A DNA stretch of 64,000 nucleotides, from the NCBI GenBank assembly GCA_020633295.1, contig JACKDW010000004.1, forward strand, positions 372,001 to 436,000, given 5' to 3'. Positions 19,096-29,493 of the stretch are shown piece after piece. The first letter of the stretch is position 1. Every line of letters starts with the position of its first letter. Source of the stretch: Myxococcales bacterium (GTDB lineage: Bacteria > Myxococcota_A > Polyangia > Nannocystales > Nannocystaceae). The translations under genes and the position numbers were made by a program. The notes beneath the pieces are model-generated. The model did no database searches. It was not told where the DNA came from and worked only from the letters and a program-made list of their open reading frames with translations.

Positions 19096-19111
19096 ATGTC
19101 TCATTAGTCAT
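19096..19111. promoter_or_regulatory. dispersed 16-bp palindrome, intergenic copy
   Basis: ATGTCT-CATT-AGTCAT, five of six arm pairs complementary, in an AT-rich island between the sigma gene and the monooxygenase gene, about 100 bases before the latter's ATG. Confidence 0.6.
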
Positions 19112-19171
19112 ATTCAAACTGGACCGGGACCGAGACCGCGCGCTCGACCGCCCAGCCCGACGCCGCCATTA

Positions 19172-19199
19172 TTGACTCCTGTTCAACAACGAGTAGAGT
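19172..19199 (+). promoter_or_regulatory. possible sigma70-type promoter of the monooxygenase gene
   Basis: TTGACT and TAGAGT separated by 16 bases, 14 bases before ATG 19214. The match is plausible but short; if correct, the leader is nearly absent. Confidence 0.35.
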
Positions 19200-19213
19200 C
19201 GAGCCCGCGCATC

Positions 19214-20716
19214 ATGACGGAAGCCAAGTCCAACGCCCCCTCGCCCGACCTCGAGGTCGCCATCATCGGGGCCGGCTTCGCCGGGCTCTGCGTGGCCGTG
19301 AAGCTCAAGCAGGCTGGCCTCCACGACTTCCGCGTGTTCGAGTCCGAGGATGACGTCGGCGGGACCTGGCTCGTCAACACCTACCCCGGCTGCGCCTGCG
19401 ACATCCCCTCGCACCTGTACTCGTACTCGTTCGCGCCCAACCCCGACTGGTCGCGCGCCTTCTCGCCGCAGCCCGAGATCTGGGCGTACCTGCGCCGCGT
19501 CGCCAACGACTTCGCGCTCTACCCCTACATCCGTCTCGGCACCCGCATCGAGCGCGCGCGCTACGACGACGAGACGGGCTGCTGGCGGCTCTCGACCAGC
19601 GACGGCGAGCAGCTCACCGCGCGCGTGCTGGTCAGCGCGATGGGCGGGCTCAGCGTGCCCTCGTACCCCGAGCTCCCCGGGCGCGCGCGCTTCGCCGGCG
19701 CGAGCTTCCACTCGCAGCGCTGGGACCACGACTTCGACCTGTCCGGAAAGACTGTCGCGGTCGTCGGCACCGGCGCGAGCGCGATCCAGTTCGTCCCCGA
19801 GATCGCGCCTCGCGTCGCGCGGCTGCACCTGTTCCAGCGAACGCCCCCCTGGGTCATCCCGCGCCCCGACCACGCGGTCCCGCAGGAGGCGCGCGCGCTG
19901 TATCGCCGCGTCCCGCTCGCGCAGCGGCTGATCCGCCGCGCCATCTACACGAAGCAGGAGCTGCGCGCGATCGCGTTCGTGTTCAAGCCCCAGCTCCTCA
20001 AGCTCGCGAGCTGGCTCGGCCGCACTCACATCGCGCGGCAGGTGGCCGACCCCGCGCTGCGCGCCAAGCTCACGCCGAGCTACACGCTCGGCTGCAAGCG
20101 CGTGCTGATGTCCAACGACTACTACCCCGCGCTGTGCCGCGACAACGTCGAGCTCGTGACCGACGGCATCCGCGAGGTCACGCCGCGCGGCCTCGTCACC
20201 CAGGACGGCCGGACGCGCGAGGTCGACGCGATCATCTACGGCACGGGCTTCCGCGCGTTCGCGCCCGTGCCCCGCGGCGTCGTCTTCGGCCGCGGCGGGC
20301 TCGACATCGTCGACGCCTGGGCCGAGGGCCCGGAGGCCTACAAGGGCACCGCGGTCGCCGGCTTCCCGAACATGTTCGTGATGACAGGCCCCAACACCGG
20401 GCTCGGGCACAACTCGATGGTCTACATGATCGAGTCGCAGGTCCCGTACATCCTCGACGCGCTCCGCACGATCCAGCGCCGCCGGCTCAAGGCGGTCGCC
20501 GTGCGCCCCGACGCGCAGCGGCGCTACAACGCGTGGCTGCAGCGCCGCATGCGTCGCACGGTCTGGTCGACCGGCGGCTGTGTGAGCTGGTACATGGACG
20601 GCGGCGGCAAGAACGTGACGCTTTGGCCAGGATTTACCTTCGGCTTCCGTCACATGCTGCGGCGCTTCGACGCGCGGGCCTATGAGCTGATCCCGCGCGA
20701 CGCCGCCTCGGCGTGA
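19214..20716 (+). CDS. flavin-dependent (Baeyer-Villiger type) monooxygenase
   Basis: 500 residues. FAD-binding motif AIIGAGFAGL near the N-terminus; Baeyer-Villiger fingerprint FxGxxxHxxxW seen as FAGASFHSQRW; second nucleotide motif VVGTGASAIQ for NADPH; GTGFRA and the ATG-like MTGPNTGLGHNS region are also typical. Length is normal for the family. The ATG at 19214 is chosen because upstream in-frame codons overlap promoter-like sequence. Substrate (ketone, steroid or aromatic) cannot be read from sequence. Codons around 19739-19754 (CTG TCC GGA AAG ACT GTC) and near 20620 (CTT TGG CCA GGA TTT) are atypical for this gene. Confidence 0.9.
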   Translation: MTEAKSNAPSPDLEVAIIGAGFAGLCVAVKLKQAGLHDFRVFESEDDVGGTWLVNTYPGCACDIPSHLYSYSFAPNPDWSRAFSPQPEIWAYLRRVANDFALYPYIRLGTRIERARYDDETGCWRLSTSDGEQLTARVLVSAMGGLSVPSYPELPGRARFAGASFHSQRWDHDFDLSGKTVAVVGTGASAIQFVPEIAPRVARLHLFQRTPPWVIPRPDHAVPQEARALYRRVPLAQRLIRRAIYTKQELRAIAFVFKPQLLKLASWLGRTHIARQVADPALRAKLTPSYTLGCKRVLMSNDYYPALCRDNVELVTDGIREVTPRGLVTQDGRTREVDAIIYGTGFRAFAPVPRGVVFGRGGLDIVDAWAEGPEAYKGTAVAGFPNMFVMTGPNTGLGHNSMVYMIESQVPYILDALRTIQRRRLKAVAVRPDAQRRYNAWLQRRMRRTVWSTGGCVSWYMDGGGKNVTLWPGFTFGFRHMLRRFDARAYELIPRDAASA

Positions 20717-20732
20717 TCGTCAGGTCTGATCT

Positions 20733-23124
20733 TCAGGTCTGATCTTCAGCCTGCGCGTCACCCCGGGCTTCGGCTCGCGCCGCGCGCAGCTCCTCACGAC
20801 GCCACGCCAGCGCCGCGCCCAGCAGCGCGAGCGCCAGCGCGGGCCACAGCGGCGCGAGCGGATCGAGCTCGGCGCGTCGCGTCGCCCAGTCAGGCGGCCG
20901 CGCGCGCGCCCACTCGGTGCGCAGCGCCGGCCCCGGCGGCAGCCCGTGACGCGCGCGCACCTCGTCGTCGAGCTGCGCGTACGCGAACTCGGCGCAGTCG
21001 GCCCGCAGCGTCCCCTTCTCCTGCACCCTCGACCAGAAGTGCTGCACAGGGTCGAGCGACGCGCGCGGCGGCATCGGGGCCTCGAGGTGCGTGAGCACCA
21101 CCGCGCGCGGCGGCGCGCCGCCGTGCTCGAGCGCCCAGCGGCGACAGACGTAGCCCGCGTGCCAGCGCCCGAGCCAGCGCCGGTAGGCGACGATCGACTC
21201 GCCGAGCTTGCGCCCGCGATCGTGCCAGAGGTACGGGCGCGCGAGCTTCTCGGGCGCCGAGAGGTCCGAGCGCAGGTCATGGGACGCGCCCGCGTCATCG
21301 ATCACGACGGTCTTGAGGGCCAGGTTCACCGTCGGCGGATCGCTGGCGAACATGTGCCAGGTCTGGCGCGTGAACGTGAGCTCGAGCCACGGGTCGACCA
21401 GCGCGCGCGCCCCCTCGCGCCACGGCGTCGACGGCCACTCGGGCGTCTGCCAGAGCGCGAGCGCCGTCAGGTGATAGGCGATCAGCAGCCCGGCCGCGAG
21501 CCGCCCCGCGGGGCCGTGGGCCCAGCCCGTGGGCGGCGCGGCGGCGGACGCGACGGCCGACTCGGCGCTGGTGCCTCGAGGGACATCTTTGTTCGCGCCC
21601 GCCTGTCGCGCGCGCCGCCACGCGAGCGCGAGCAGCCCGGCCGCGGCCAGCAGCCACGCGCCGTGCCACCACCACAGCGGGCGCGCGCCCGCGGGCAGCA
21701 GCGCGAGCGCGCCCGCGAGCGCGACGACGACGCCGACCGCCGCGATCCCCAGCGCGGCGGCGCGGCGCCGCTGCAGGGCGGGGCCCGGCCCTGCACGCGC
21801 CCCTGCCGAGACGCCGAGGCGCCGCAACAGCGCGAGCGCCCACGGCCCGGCGCCGCACACGAGGTAGGCCGACGCGGTCGCCAGCGCGAACGCGCCGACG
21901 TTGAGCAGCAGCGCGTTGCCGAGGTGAAACAGCAGCCCGAAGCCGAGCCAAAACCGCGGCCCAGGCAGCCAGCGCGCGCAGCGAGGCGGCGCGCGCTAGA
22001 ACCTGGCGCAAAAGCCATCCACACCAGCGCGAGCGCGCGAGCAGCCCGAGCGCCGCCGCGCGCTCGCGCTGGCTCAGGGTCACCAGGGAGCCTGAGCGCG
22101 CCCGGGACGACCGCCCAGGTCGCGAAGCGCGCCCGCGAGCGCGAGCCAGCACGCGCGCGCGACGAGAGCCGCAGGCGCCCGCGAGCGCGGGCGCCCGCGC
22201 GCGCGCGAGCGCCTGGACCCACAGCGCCGCCAGCAGCAGCGGGAACAGCCGCTCCCACCACAGCACCGACCAGCTCGCCAGGCGAAGCGGCCATGTCCCT
22301 AACGACAGCGAGAGCCCGTGCCAGTCGAGCCGCGTGTAGCGGTCGAGGTGCAGCGCGAACCACAGCGCGTCGCCCGAGCGCCACAGCGGCCCCGACTTCA
22401 TCCAGCCGTTGACCCCGTAGCAGATCGCGAGCTGCGTCGCGATCAGCGCCTGCGGCCAGGCCGGCACGCGCGGCAGCGCCAGCTCGCCGCCCGCGCGCCG
22501 GCGCCTCCGCCAGCGGTCGACGCTGAGCGCGGCGCCGCTGCGCGACAGCATCAGCAGGAACAGCAGCGCGCAGAACAGCTGCTCCCCGCCCCAGTGCGCG
22601 TCGCTGCGGCGCAGCAGCCCGACGTACAGCAGCCAGGCCAGCGCCGCGCACAGGCGCGTGCGCCAGCCGAGCGCGAGCCCGACGCACGCGCACAGCAGCG
22701 CGGCGAAGTACCCGCGCACGAACGCGGGGCTGTCCCAAAAGTACAGCAGCGACCAGCGCCCGCGGATCACGAACTCGAGCGCCCCGCGCGGGCTCGTGAA
22801 GCCGGCCGGCTCGGACACCCCGTCGCCGAAGCCCACGAGCGCGGCCCGCCCGAACACCTGGGGCACCGCGGCGCTCTGCAGCAGCCCCTCGTCCGAGTAG
22901 AGGTAGCTGTTGAGCGGCGAGATCTCGACGAGGCTCAGCAGCAGCAGCAGCGCGAACGCGACGCGCAGCAGCGCCAGCGGCCGCGGGTCCACGGCGCGCA
23001 TCAGCACGCGGCGCAGCGCGTCCGCGTGGGCGGCGACGAGCCCCGCGATCGCGAGCGCCGCGACGAGGCTCGCTGCGCCCAGCAGCGGCACGAGGCGCGC
23101 GATGTCGTCGGCCGAGGCGAGCAC
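20733..23124 (-). pseudogene. HTTM-domain membrane protein, frame broken in the middle
   Basis: The N-terminal part (from GTG 23124) has several TM helices and motifs of the HTTM/vitamin-K-dependent gamma-carboxylase-like family (DPRPLALLRVAFALLLLL, LYFWDSPAFVRGYF, ATQLAICYGVNGWMKSGPLW, WWERLFPLLLA). The C-terminal part, in a different frame below about 21985, continues as FWLGFGLLFHLGNALLLNVG, several more helices and a soluble tail with LTFTRQTWHMFASDPPT and YVCRRWALEH. Between them lie about 215 bases (22200-21985) of Arg-rich, frame-incoherent sequence where relatives have a short loop. The total length is not a multiple of three. Either an insertion inactivated the gene or the region is misassembled. 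Confidence 0.6.
22293..22308. repeat. dispersed 16-bp palindrome inside the HTTM gene
   Basis: ATGTCC-CTAA-CGACAG. On the coding strand this is CTG TCG TTA GGG ACA TGG (LSLGTW); TTA, GGG and ACA are unusual codons here. A second related site lies at 21571-21586. Confidence 0.6.
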
Positions 23125-23208
23125 CGCGTGATGCTACCGCAACCCGGCCGCGCGGCCAGGCCGCGGCGCGCGTGTCGACGGCGCCGCGGGTTGATATGCT
23201 CGAGCGCG

Positions 23209-23688
23209 ATGTCCCGACTCGTCGACTGTCTCTCCTGCGGCTGCCTCATCGCCGCGCGCGAGCTCGCGTGCCCGTTCTGCGACGAGCCCACGCGGCGCGC
23301 GAGCGCGTCGCCCTGGCTCGCGCTCGGCGTCGGGCTGACCCTCGGCGGCGCGCCGCTCGGCTGCACCGGCAGCGATGACGGCAACACCATCTCGGGCTCG
23401 TCGGCGAGCGCCTCCGACACCGACATGGGCGAGACGACGGAGGTCGGCGGCAGCGACCCCGGCGAGACCACCAACACCACCAACGGCTCCACGCCGGATC
23501 CGACGAACAGCGGCGGGACGACCTACGCCGGGCCCGACGAGTCCTGGTCGACGTCGGATCCGAGCACGTCCTGGACCACGAGCGGCGGCGAGACGAGCAC
23601 GGGCTCGACGACCACCTGGGACCCGACGACCACGAGCGGCGGCAGCACCTACGCCGGTCCCGACGAGACCTCGGACACCACCCGCTAG
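23209..23688 (+). CDS. small protein with zinc ribbon, then hydrophobic lipobox-like segment and Thr/Ser linker
   Basis: 159 residues. The N-terminus MSRLVDCLSCGCLIAARELA ... CPFC has two CxxC knuckles expected to bind zinc in the cytosol. It is followed at once by a hydrophobic stretch ending GGAPLGCTGSDD, which looks like a lipobox. The rest is low-complexity Thr/Ser/Gly/Asp/Trp sequence with TYAGPDE occurring twice (near residues 103 and 148). A zinc ribbon before a secretion signal is unusual. Related short proteins in myxobacteria carry YxGPD-like tail motifs (recollection, not checked). No function assigned. Confidence 0.65.
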   Translation: MSRLVDCLSCGCLIAARELACPFCDEPTRRASASPWLALGVGLTLGGAPLGCTGSDDGNTISGSSASASDTDMGETTEVGGSDPGETTNTTNGSTPDPTNSGGTTYAGPDESWSTSDPSTSWTTSGGETSTGSTTTWDPTTTSGGSTYAGPDETSDTTR

Positions 23689-23899
23689 GCGCGCGCCCGC
23701 GTCTCCGGCTCGCTCGTCCCCGCGCGCGACTCGGCGCACCGAGGAGCAGGCGTCACGCCGCGCGCCGACGCGTACGCGCGCGACCTCCTGGTCGTCGCCA
23801 GGCCGCGGTGATCTCCACGGCCGCGCGCCCGCTTCGGCGGTACGATGGACCGCCGCGCGCGAGTCGATCGGAGTCGCGTCGCCACGAAACGACCTCACC

Positions 23900-24862
<963 letters not shown>

Positions 24863-25008
24863 ACAGCCCGCTCGATCGCGCAGGTCGAGAGCGCGCCCTC
24901 GCCGGCGCGCGCTCGCGACCTCACGCCCGCGCCCCGCGTCCCGCGACGGCGGGCGCCGCCGCCGCGAGCGACCCGCGCGGGGCGACGCCGTATACTGCCG
25001 CGGTCGCC

Positions 25009-26364
25009 GTGCACCTGGTGTCCCGCGCTCGCGCGCAGCTCCACGGGCTGCCCCAACGGACAGCGAGGAAGATCCGCCTGCTGCCCTCGCGGCTGCGCGC
25101 GCGGCTCGGGCGGGGCGGCGACGACGACGACAGCTTCGAGCTGCACCGAGTCACGCGCCACGGCGCCGCGATCGAGGCGACGCTGCGGGCGCTCGGCGAG
25201 CGCGTCGCAGACGCCACGTGGTCGCTCGCGTCGGTCGCCCACGCCCCGCCCGCGCTCGTGTTCACCGACGTCGGCGGCCGCTCGCTCGAGCTGCGCCTCC
25301 ACGCCGACGAGCGTCGCGCCTACGCGCGCACGCGCTACTTCTCGCTGGTCTACCGCGGCCGCGGCGAGCTCGACGAGCCCGCGCGCGCGCTCCTCGATCG
25401 CGTCGTGGAGGCGGTGCGCGGGCTCGAGCTGCGCCGGGACGCGCGCGAGGCCCTGCGCCGGCCGGCGCTCACGCGCGTGCACTACTACCCCTCGCTGTGG
25501 CGCGCCGAGCTGCGCCCGTCGCTGGTCTGCAACCACCAGTGCGGCTTCTGCAACTCGGTCGATCGCGCCGGGACCGACAACACGTCGCAGGGCATCGACG
25601 ACCTGCTCGCCAACCTCGAGCTGATCACCCGGCTGCCCGTGCTCAGCGTCGCCATCTCGGGCGGGGAGCCGACCCTGCAGCGGCGCCTGCCCGAGCTGAT
25701 CGAGCGGCTCGCCGCCTGCGGCGTCAGCGTCGAGCTGCAGACCAACGGCATGGCGCTCGCGGAGCGCGAGTACACGACGCGGCTCGTCCGCGCCGGCCTG
25801 CGGACCGCGCTCATCTCCCTGCACTCCGCGCGACCCGAACGGAGCGACGACGCGATCACGCGGCTGCCTGGCGCCTGGTCGCGCACGGTCGCCGGGATCG
25901 ACGAGGCCGTCCGCGCCGGGCTGCGCGTCGAGCTGAGCCACGTGATCCACCGGCACAACGCGGACGAGACGCGCGAGTACCTCGAGTTCGTCCGTCGCCG
26001 CTGGGGTCGCGCCGCGCTCGTGCGGCTCGCCTTCGTCGCGCCGACGGGCGACGCCAGGGCCCAGGCCGCAGCGTTCATCCCGCGGATCGAGGAGGTCGTG
26101 CCCCACCTCGTGCCCGCGCTCGCCTACGCCCGCCGCGCGCGCGTCCGCGTGCTCATGATCGCCTACTGCGGGATCCCGCCGTGCCTGATCCAGCCCGAGC
26201 ACGGGGTCAGCGAGGTCGCGCGCGCGCGCGGCGACGTCACCTTCAGCGACGACCACCGCAAGCTCCCGGCGTGCGCCGGCTGCACCTACGAGCGCCGCTG
26301 CCCGGGCCTGTGGACGCGCTACCTCGAGCTGCACGGCGACCCGGGACTTCGGGCCATGACCTGA
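25009..26364 (+). CDS. radical SAM enzyme with C-terminal cysteine clusters
   Basis: 451 residues from GTG 25009. A 145-residue N-terminal domain of unknown role precedes the radical SAM core: CNHQCGFC (CxxxCxxC) binds the [4Fe-4S]-SAM cluster, ISGGEPTL is the SAM-binding GGE motif, and VELQTNGMAL is the next strand. The C-terminal part has CGIPPC and then CAGCTYERRCPG followed by YLELHG, likely a second iron-sulphur site (SPASM/twitch-like, inference). The second half of the gene at 47482-49316 shares CGIPxC and YAELHG, so both belong to one subfamily. The product is unknown. Confidence 0.85.
   Translation: MHLVSRARAQLHGLPQRTARKIRLLPSRLRARLGRGGDDDDSFELHRVTRHGAAIEATLRALGERVADATWSLASVAHAPPALVFTDVGGRSLELRLHADERRAYARTRYFSLVYRGRGELDEPARALLDRVVEAVRGLELRRDAREALRRPALTRVHYYPSLWRAELRPSLVCNHQCGFCNSVDRAGTDNTSQGIDDLLANLELITRLPVLSVAISGGEPTLQRRLPELIERLAACGVSVELQTNGMALAEREYTTRLVRAGLRTALISLHSARPERSDDAITRLPGAWSRTVAGIDEAVRAGLRVELSHVIHRHNADETREYLEFVRRRWGRAALVRLAFVAPTGDARAQAAAFIPRIEEVVPHLVPALAYARRARVRVLMIAYCGIPPCLIQPEHGVSEVARARGDVTFSDDHRKLPACAGCTYERRCPGLWTRYLELHGDPGLRAMT
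25048..25063. repeat. dispersed 16-bp palindrome inside the radical SAM gene
   Basis: CTGCCC-CAAC-GGACAG, five of six arm pairs complementary, encoded by CTG CCC CAA CGG ACA GCG. Confidence 0.5.
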
Positions 26365-26395
26365 AGTTCAACTCACGACCGTCCGCGCCGCGGCG

Positions 26396-27469
26396 CTAGT
26401 CGACGCGGCGATCGCCACGGCACGCGCTCGCGGACGTGAAGACCGCGGCGACCGGCGAGTCCGCGTCGACGAACCACCGCCCGGCGACGGCGCGGTTGAG
26501 CGCGGGCAGGCGCGGCGTGTGGACGTCGGGCGGACAGGGCGTCGCGCAGTCGCGCGGCTTCATCGACGCCCCGTAGCCCGCCGACGCGCCCCTACCCCAG
26601 CCCATGTTCGCGGCGTGCCGGTGGGCCCAGAGCCCCGCGCAGCGGCTGCATCGCCGGGTCGTGCCGTCCGTGCAGCGCTCCTCGTAGTCGAGCTGACCGC
26701 GGCACTCGATCGTCAGCCGGTACTGGTAGCCGCCGTAGTAGACCGCGCTCGCGCTCGCCTCGCTCGCGAAGCGCTGGATCGAGTACGCCGAACCTGTGCC
26801 CCACCCCCCTGTCTCCTCCCAGCGACCTCGCGCGTCGCGGGTGAAGAGCTCGCCGTGGGGGCCCGACCACGAGATCCCGCTCGCGTCGATCTCGACCGAC
26901 TCGAAGCGCACCGTCTTCTCGTCCCCGCGCACCTCGACGTCGACGCGCGCGCGCCCGTGGAAGCCGTCCTCGTCCCACGCGCCCCGCACGGGGTAGCATC
27001 GCTCGCCGGAGCTCCGCACCCAGAGCGTGGTGCGACCGGCGGCGCGTCGGCGGAACGCGCCGAAGGGGTCCTCGTCCTCGCCGCGCTCGTGACCCGCGAG
27101 CGCCGGCATCACCGAGACAGCCCAGGCCCAGCGCTCCGCGGGCTCCATGGCGGTCACCTCCGCGAGGAGGCGCTCGGCCTCCGTCGGCTCCGGCGCCTCG
27201 GCCTCCGTCGGCGGCGCCCCGCCCGACTTCGCCGCGCTCGCCGGCGCCGCGTCGCTCGCTTGCGCTGTCTCGCTCGCCCGCTCCGCCTCGCTCGCCCGCT
27301 CCGCCTCGCTCGCCGACGCGGGCTCGCCCGCCGGCTCGGCCTCCCGCGTCGGCGTTGACGGCTCCGCGGCGCGCTCGGGCGACGGCTCGACGACCGGCGC
27401 GCGCTCGGGCGGGTTCGCGCACGACAGCGTCAGCGCGCCCGCGAGCATGACCCGACCCCGTGACCCCAT
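26396..27469 (-). CDS. lipoprotein of unknown function
   Basis: 357 residues from ATG 27469; MGSRGRVMLAGALTLSC ends in a lipobox. Residues 20-110 are an Ala/Glu/Ser/Pro-rich linker with repeats of ASEAER. The globular part has WAVSVMPALAGHERG, a WVRSSGERCYPVRGAWDEDG strand pair, and several cysteines (CRGQLDYEERC, RRCSRCAG, CATPCPP). No family recognised. The N-terminal extension to 27661 is Arg-rich and not signal-like, so it was left out. Near 26804 it contains the 15-base string CCCCCCTGTCTCCTC also found at 16705, both encoding EETGG. Confidence 0.7.
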   Translation of the reverse strand: MGSRGRVMLAGALTLSCANPPERAPVVEPSPERAAEPSTPTREAEPAGEPASASEAERASEAERASETAQASDAAPASAAKSGGAPPTEAEAPEPTEAERLLAEVTAMEPAERWAWAVSVMPALAGHERGEDEDPFGAFRRRAAGRTTLWVRSSGERCYPVRGAWDEDGFHGRARVDVEVRGDEKTVRFESVEIDASGISWSGPHGELFTRDARGRWEETGGWGTGSAYSIQRFASEASASAVYYGGYQYRLTIECRGQLDYEERCTDGTTRRCSRCAGLWAHRHAANMGWGRGASAGYGASMKPRDCATPCPPDVHTPRLPALNRAVAGRWFVDADSPVAAVFTSASACRGDRRVD

Positions 27470-27540
27470 CACGCGAGAGACGCGCCGGCGCCCGCGATCA
27501 TTCGCGACTCGCTCGATCGGCGCGCGGCGTCTCGCGCCGC

Positions 27541-28441
27541 TCATCGCGTTCGGTAGAGCTGCCCCATGAGCAAGCCGCCGCGCTGCGCCGTCTCGAGCGC
27601 GCGCGCCAGCTCGGCGCTCGGCCGCAGCAGCAGCCCGACCTCGGCGAGCTGACCGCGGCACACCTCGATGTTGTGCGAGAGCCCGAGCCGCACCGCGACG
27701 CGGTCCCCCGCGCGATGGTGAAACGCGAAGTTCTCGAGCCGATCGGAGTCGGGCAGGAAGTAGCTGCGCGAGCAGTCGCCCGAGTCGCCCTCGCGCACGC
27801 CCTGAACGAAGGAGTCGGCGGCGAGCGCCGCGTCGATCTCCGCGCGCGGGAACAGCTCGTGCAACCGCGCCGGCGCTCCCGTGGACAGCCGCAGGGTCCG
27901 AAACGAGTCCCAGGCGAAGGGGTGGGCGCCGCCGCAGTAGCCCCCGACCACCACGCGATACGACACGACGCCGTCGACGACCGAGAGGATGTCACCGGTC
28001 AACATGTACTCGTAGCTGTCCGCGAGCGACGGGTCCACGCCCGGCTCGGGGACGCACTCGCGCGCTTCATGGGCCTCGCTGTAGATCTCGACGCGCGCGC
28101 CGGTCTCGCGATGGATCGCGACCGCCTCCCTGCGCGTGTGCTCGATGCGCCAGGCGTCGGCGGTGATCGTCTGCATCGGACCCGCCTCCCCCTCCGCAGC
28201 GGGCTCCGAGGGCCGCGCGCGCTCGGGCGCGGCGACGCCCTCGCCGCGCGCGGCGGCGCCTTCGTCGTGCGCGGCGGCGCGCTTCGTCGTGCGCCGGCGC
28301 CGGCGGGGCTTGCTCGCCCGGTGTCTCGGGAAGATCCGCGGGCGACTCGAGCGGCTCCGGAGGCTGCGCGCCCCCGTCACACGCCGCCGCGATCACCACA
28401 GACAGCAGAATCCAGCGCGCGCGCAGGGTCCAAGGCGGCAT
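27541..28441 (-). pseudogene. lipoprotein gene with a frame break in its linker
   Basis: ATG 28441 begins MPPWTLRARWILLSVVIAAAC, a good lipoprotein signal, continuing DGGAQPPEPLESPADLPETP. Around 28280-28260 the frame must change to reach the conserved-looking body (MQTITADAWRIEHTRREAVA ... GDILSVVDGVVSYRVVVGGY, HNIEVCRGQLAEVGLLLRP), which ends at 27541. The break lies where a CACGACGAAG(G)CGCCGCCGCG unit occurs twice, so slippage or a sequencing indel is easy to imagine. The body is of unknown function and resembles secreted DUF3298/RsiV-like folds only loosely. Confidence 0.55.
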
Positions 28442-28547
28442 CGGTCGCATCCTACGCTCGAGACGCGGGGGCGCGCGCGCTGATTCCACGCCCGCGCCGC
28501 CCGCTCCGCACGGTTCACGGCGCGCGACCGCGCGTCCCGAGCTCGAC

Positions 28548-29129
28548 TCACGGCGCCTCGGGTCGCGCCGCTCCGGGTCGCGCAGGTCGCTGCCGATCGA
28601 GCTCCTCGCCCACCGACTCGAGCATGTCCGAGTACGGATCGTCCTGGCGGTCGACGACCTCGTGGACCAAGCACTGGGTCCAGCTCCAGCTCGTCGGCGG
28701 GTCGAAGGGGTTCGGCGCCGAGACGTCGTCGCGCCCCTCGGCGACCTCGGTGATGAGGTAGGCCGTGATCGCCACCGTGTACTCGCCCGGGTGCAGCGCG
28801 CCCGTGCAGCTCCCCTCGCTGCGCCCTCCTCCCCCGTAGTCGATCGAGTAGCGCCCGGCCGGCAGCCCGCGCAGCTCGAAGCGCCCGTCGACCGCAGCGA
28901 TCGTGATGTCGCGCTCGAGGCAGGGACAGCGCAGCACCACGCGCTCCCCGAGCGCGCCCCGCAGCGTGACGACGCCCGCGTCACCGTAGACCGCGCGAAG
29001 GTCGATCGGCTCCGCGCCCTCGAGGCGCAGGTAGCAGCCGCTGGCGAACGCGGCGCAGACCAGCGCGGCGCAGGCGAAGCGCGTCCGCCCGCCCCCTCTC
29101 CCCCCGCGCCCTCGCCCGCGTCGCGTCAC
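28548..29129 (-). CDS. lipoprotein with carboxypeptidase-regulatory-like beta domain
   Basis: 193 residues from GTG 29129; Arg/Gly-rich start, hydrophobic core and lipobox AFASGC. The body (VVTLRGALGERVVLRCPCLE, VDGRFELRGLPAGRYSIDYG) resembles the carboxypeptidase-regulatory/Ig-like fold found in surface proteins. C-terminal QDDPYSDMLESVGEEL is acidic. Likely outer-membrane associated; no enzymatic motif. Confidence 0.65.
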   Translation of the reverse strand: MTRRGRGRGGRGGGRTRFACAALVCAAFASGCYLRLEGAEPIDLRAVYGDAGVVTLRGALGERVVLRCPCLERDITIAAVDGRFELRGLPAGRYSIDYGGGGRSEGSCTGALHPGEYTVAITAYLITEVAEGRDDVSAPNPFDPPTSWSWTQCLVHEVVDRQDDPYSDMLESVGEELDRQRPARPGAARPEAP

Positions 29130-29248
29130 CGTGACGGATTCTCTCGCAACCGCGCCGCAGATGCAGCGAGACGCCGCGTGTCCACCTCCGCCGCGCGGAT
29201 TCGCGCGCGACGCCGCGCGTCTCGAGCGCGCCGCGGCTTCCCAAAGAG

Positions 29249-29264
29249 ATGTCCCTTTGGTCAT
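29249..29264. promoter_or_regulatory. dispersed 16-bp palindrome in a 364-base intergenic gap
   Basis: ATGTCC-CTTT-GGTCAT, five of six arm pairs complementary, in the divergent gap 29130-29493. The gap otherwise holds only short Arg-rich frames. The palindrome is 120 bases before the lipoprotein start and 230 before the glycosidase start. Confidence 0.55.
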
Positions 29265-29493
29265 CTACAATCGCGGGGATGCGGCGCGCGCCGATCCTGC
29301 TGCCGCCGCTGCGAGCAGCGAGCGATCGCCGAGCTGCTCGGGACGATCGATCGCCGCATCGCGATCGAGCGGCGCGTGAACGTGCCCGACGCGACCTCCC
29401 GCGACGTCCACGCGCCCGCGCCGGGGGTCTGACCGCGCCGTCGCGCCGCCCGCGACGCGTGTAGCTGCAACGATCACCCGCTATCATCGCGCG

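Noticed and set aside
16649..22147. 25-mer shared by 16649-16673 and 22123-22147
   Set aside because: It is made of GCG/CGC low-complexity sequence that also folds on itself; a chance match is likely in this base composition.
29249..29464. Small plus-strand open frame starting in the palindrome
   Set aside because: Arg-rich, no ribosome site, and its ATG is part of the dispersed motif.
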